Shown piece after piece: positions 63,561-64,000 of a stretch of DNA of 64,000 nucleotides. Position 1 is the first letter of the stretch. Each line of letters opens with the position of its first letter. The stretch covers positions 103,960 to 167,959 of the forward strand of contig JAEWDM010000021.1 of the NCBI GenBank assembly GCA_023390115.1, written 5' to 3'. The stretch is from Bacillota bacterium (GTDB lineage: Bacteria; Bacillota; Clostridia; Acetivibrionales; DSM-27016). The notes beneath the pieces are model-generated. The model ran no database searches. It saw only the letters and a list, made by a program, of their open reading frames with translations, and was not told where the DNA came from. Made by a program: the position numbers and the translations under genes.

Positions 63561-64000
63561 ATGGCAAATGAAACAATGCGTATCTTTTTCCCTCTGAAGA
63601 TTGTCACCTATCCGCAAGGGGAGTCTAGAATGGAGGATAACCCTGTTCAAATGACCTCCTCGGAGGCCGCGGCATATGAGGAGGTTATCCTGGCTGCCAT
63701 CGCAAAAGAGAACCGCCAGTTTGAAAATGACAGAGGGCTTGCTGAATACATTCATGATGAAGCCCTCAGCCAAAAGGTGCACAGCCTGTACCCGTCGGTT
63801 GAAATTGTCGACGGCGAGCTGTGGGGAGTGATGACCGCGGGGCTGAAGGAATCATTATCAAGTAAAGAAACAACCGGGCTATTGGATTTTATTTGCGGGC
63901 AAAACGCTGATGGTTATGTACCGAAAAATCATATGCGACGAAGTAGACCTAAAAGTAAGCTAATACCTGCATTAATGATATTGCTATCGTCGCATATGAT
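63561..64000 (+). CDS. Conjugative-element accessory protein, truncated at its 3' end
   Basis: ATG 63561 after GGAGG opens a frame that runs to the window end without stop. The first 117 codons (MRIFFPLKIVTYPQG, SSEAAAYEEVILAAIAKEN, LAEYIHDEALSQKVHSLYPSVE, GELWGVMTAGL) resemble a protein family common in clostridial conjugative elements, of unknown function. Codons are richer in G and C than in the neighbouring hydrolases. After about 63917 (GQNADG) the sequence no longer looks like this family and enters a 14-bp inverted repeat, so the gene is probably interrupted. Confidence 0.55.
   Translation, partial: MANETMRIFFPLKIVTYPQGESRMEDNPVQMTSSEAAAYEEVILAAIAKENRQFENDRGLAEYIHDEALSQKVHSLYPSVEIVDGELWGVMTAGLKESLSSKETTGLLDFICGQNADGYVPKNHMRRSRPKSKLIPALMILLSSHM
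63928..64000. repeat. Perfect 14-bp inverted repeat at the window edge (possible insertion-element end)
   Basis: ATCATATGCGACGA (63928-63941) and TCGTCGCATATGAT (63987-64000) are exact reverse complements 45 bases apart. The second arm ends at the last base, so the repeat may extend further. It lies where the ICE-like reading frame loses its family resemblance. Confidence 0.7.

Noticed and set aside
1..64000. CRISPR arrays, tRNA and rRNA genes.
   Set aside because: No regularly spaced direct repeats, cloverleaf-like sequences or rRNA segments were seen by eye.

Overview
The window looks like a chromosome segment of an anaerobic, spore-forming, motile clostridium (Firmicutes, Clostridia). The evidence is an alpha/beta small acid-soluble spore protein, a Spo0E-like phosphatase, a chemoreceptor, Gram-positive cell-wall genes (PBP2, PBP1A, a FemAB-like protein, alanine racemase, bactofilin with an M23 peptidase), strong GGAGG ribosome sites and consensus TTGACA/TATAAT promoters. 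I cannot name the species from sequence alone.

Region 1 (1-35.9 kb) is host backbone. It opens with the 3' end of clpA followed by aat, which suggests an N-end-rule degradation module. Next come the SASP gene, the Spo0E-like gene, pgi, a metallophosphoesterase, a DUF2975/XRE/DUF4173 membrane-regulator set and a DbpA-type DEAD-box helicase. At 9.2-15.0 kb lies the most unusual backbone locus: two divergent nitrogenase-component-1 proteins overlapped with, or directly followed by, a complete FecCD-type ABC importer (permease, ATPase, lipoprotein). The two nitrogenase-like subunits differ in metal ligands. One keeps all three P-cluster-type cysteines and the other keeps only one, and neither has the FeMo-cofactor cysteine. 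No NifH-like reductase is in the window. After it come proBA, a reverse-strand operon (radical SAM, M1-like membrane peptidase, FemAB-like, alanine racemase), PBP2, PBP1A, a possible YunB-like protein, bactofilin/M23, a chemoreceptor, an ECF sigma factor with its putative membrane partner, and rlmD.

Region 2 (about 35.9-56.6 kb) is an integrated mobile element directly downstream of rlmD. It is more AT-rich in appearance and carries a HUH rolling-circle Rep-like protein, a small resolvase, an XRE repressor, three exported proteins (RCC1 repeats, Ca-binding-type Asp repeats, stalk domains), a run of unrecognised small genes and a defence cassette. The cassette is a small HTH protein, a single-chain nuclease-methylase-specificity restriction enzyme and a HEPN-motif protein. 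A large serine recombinase closes the element. A gene-poor 0.8 kb stretch with apparently decayed coding sequence precedes the recombinase.

Region 3 (56.7-64 kb) is a second accessory block. A TetR regulator faces two transcription units that encode four different membrane-anchored alpha/beta-hydrolase-type enzymes, with similar inverted-repeat operator candidates before both units. Around them are relics: an ORF with an in-frame UAG, a frameshifted Imm33-like immunity gene, a truncated DUF6431-like gene, and a gene of conjugative-element type that seems to be interrupted near the window end, where a perfect 14-bp inverted repeat begins.
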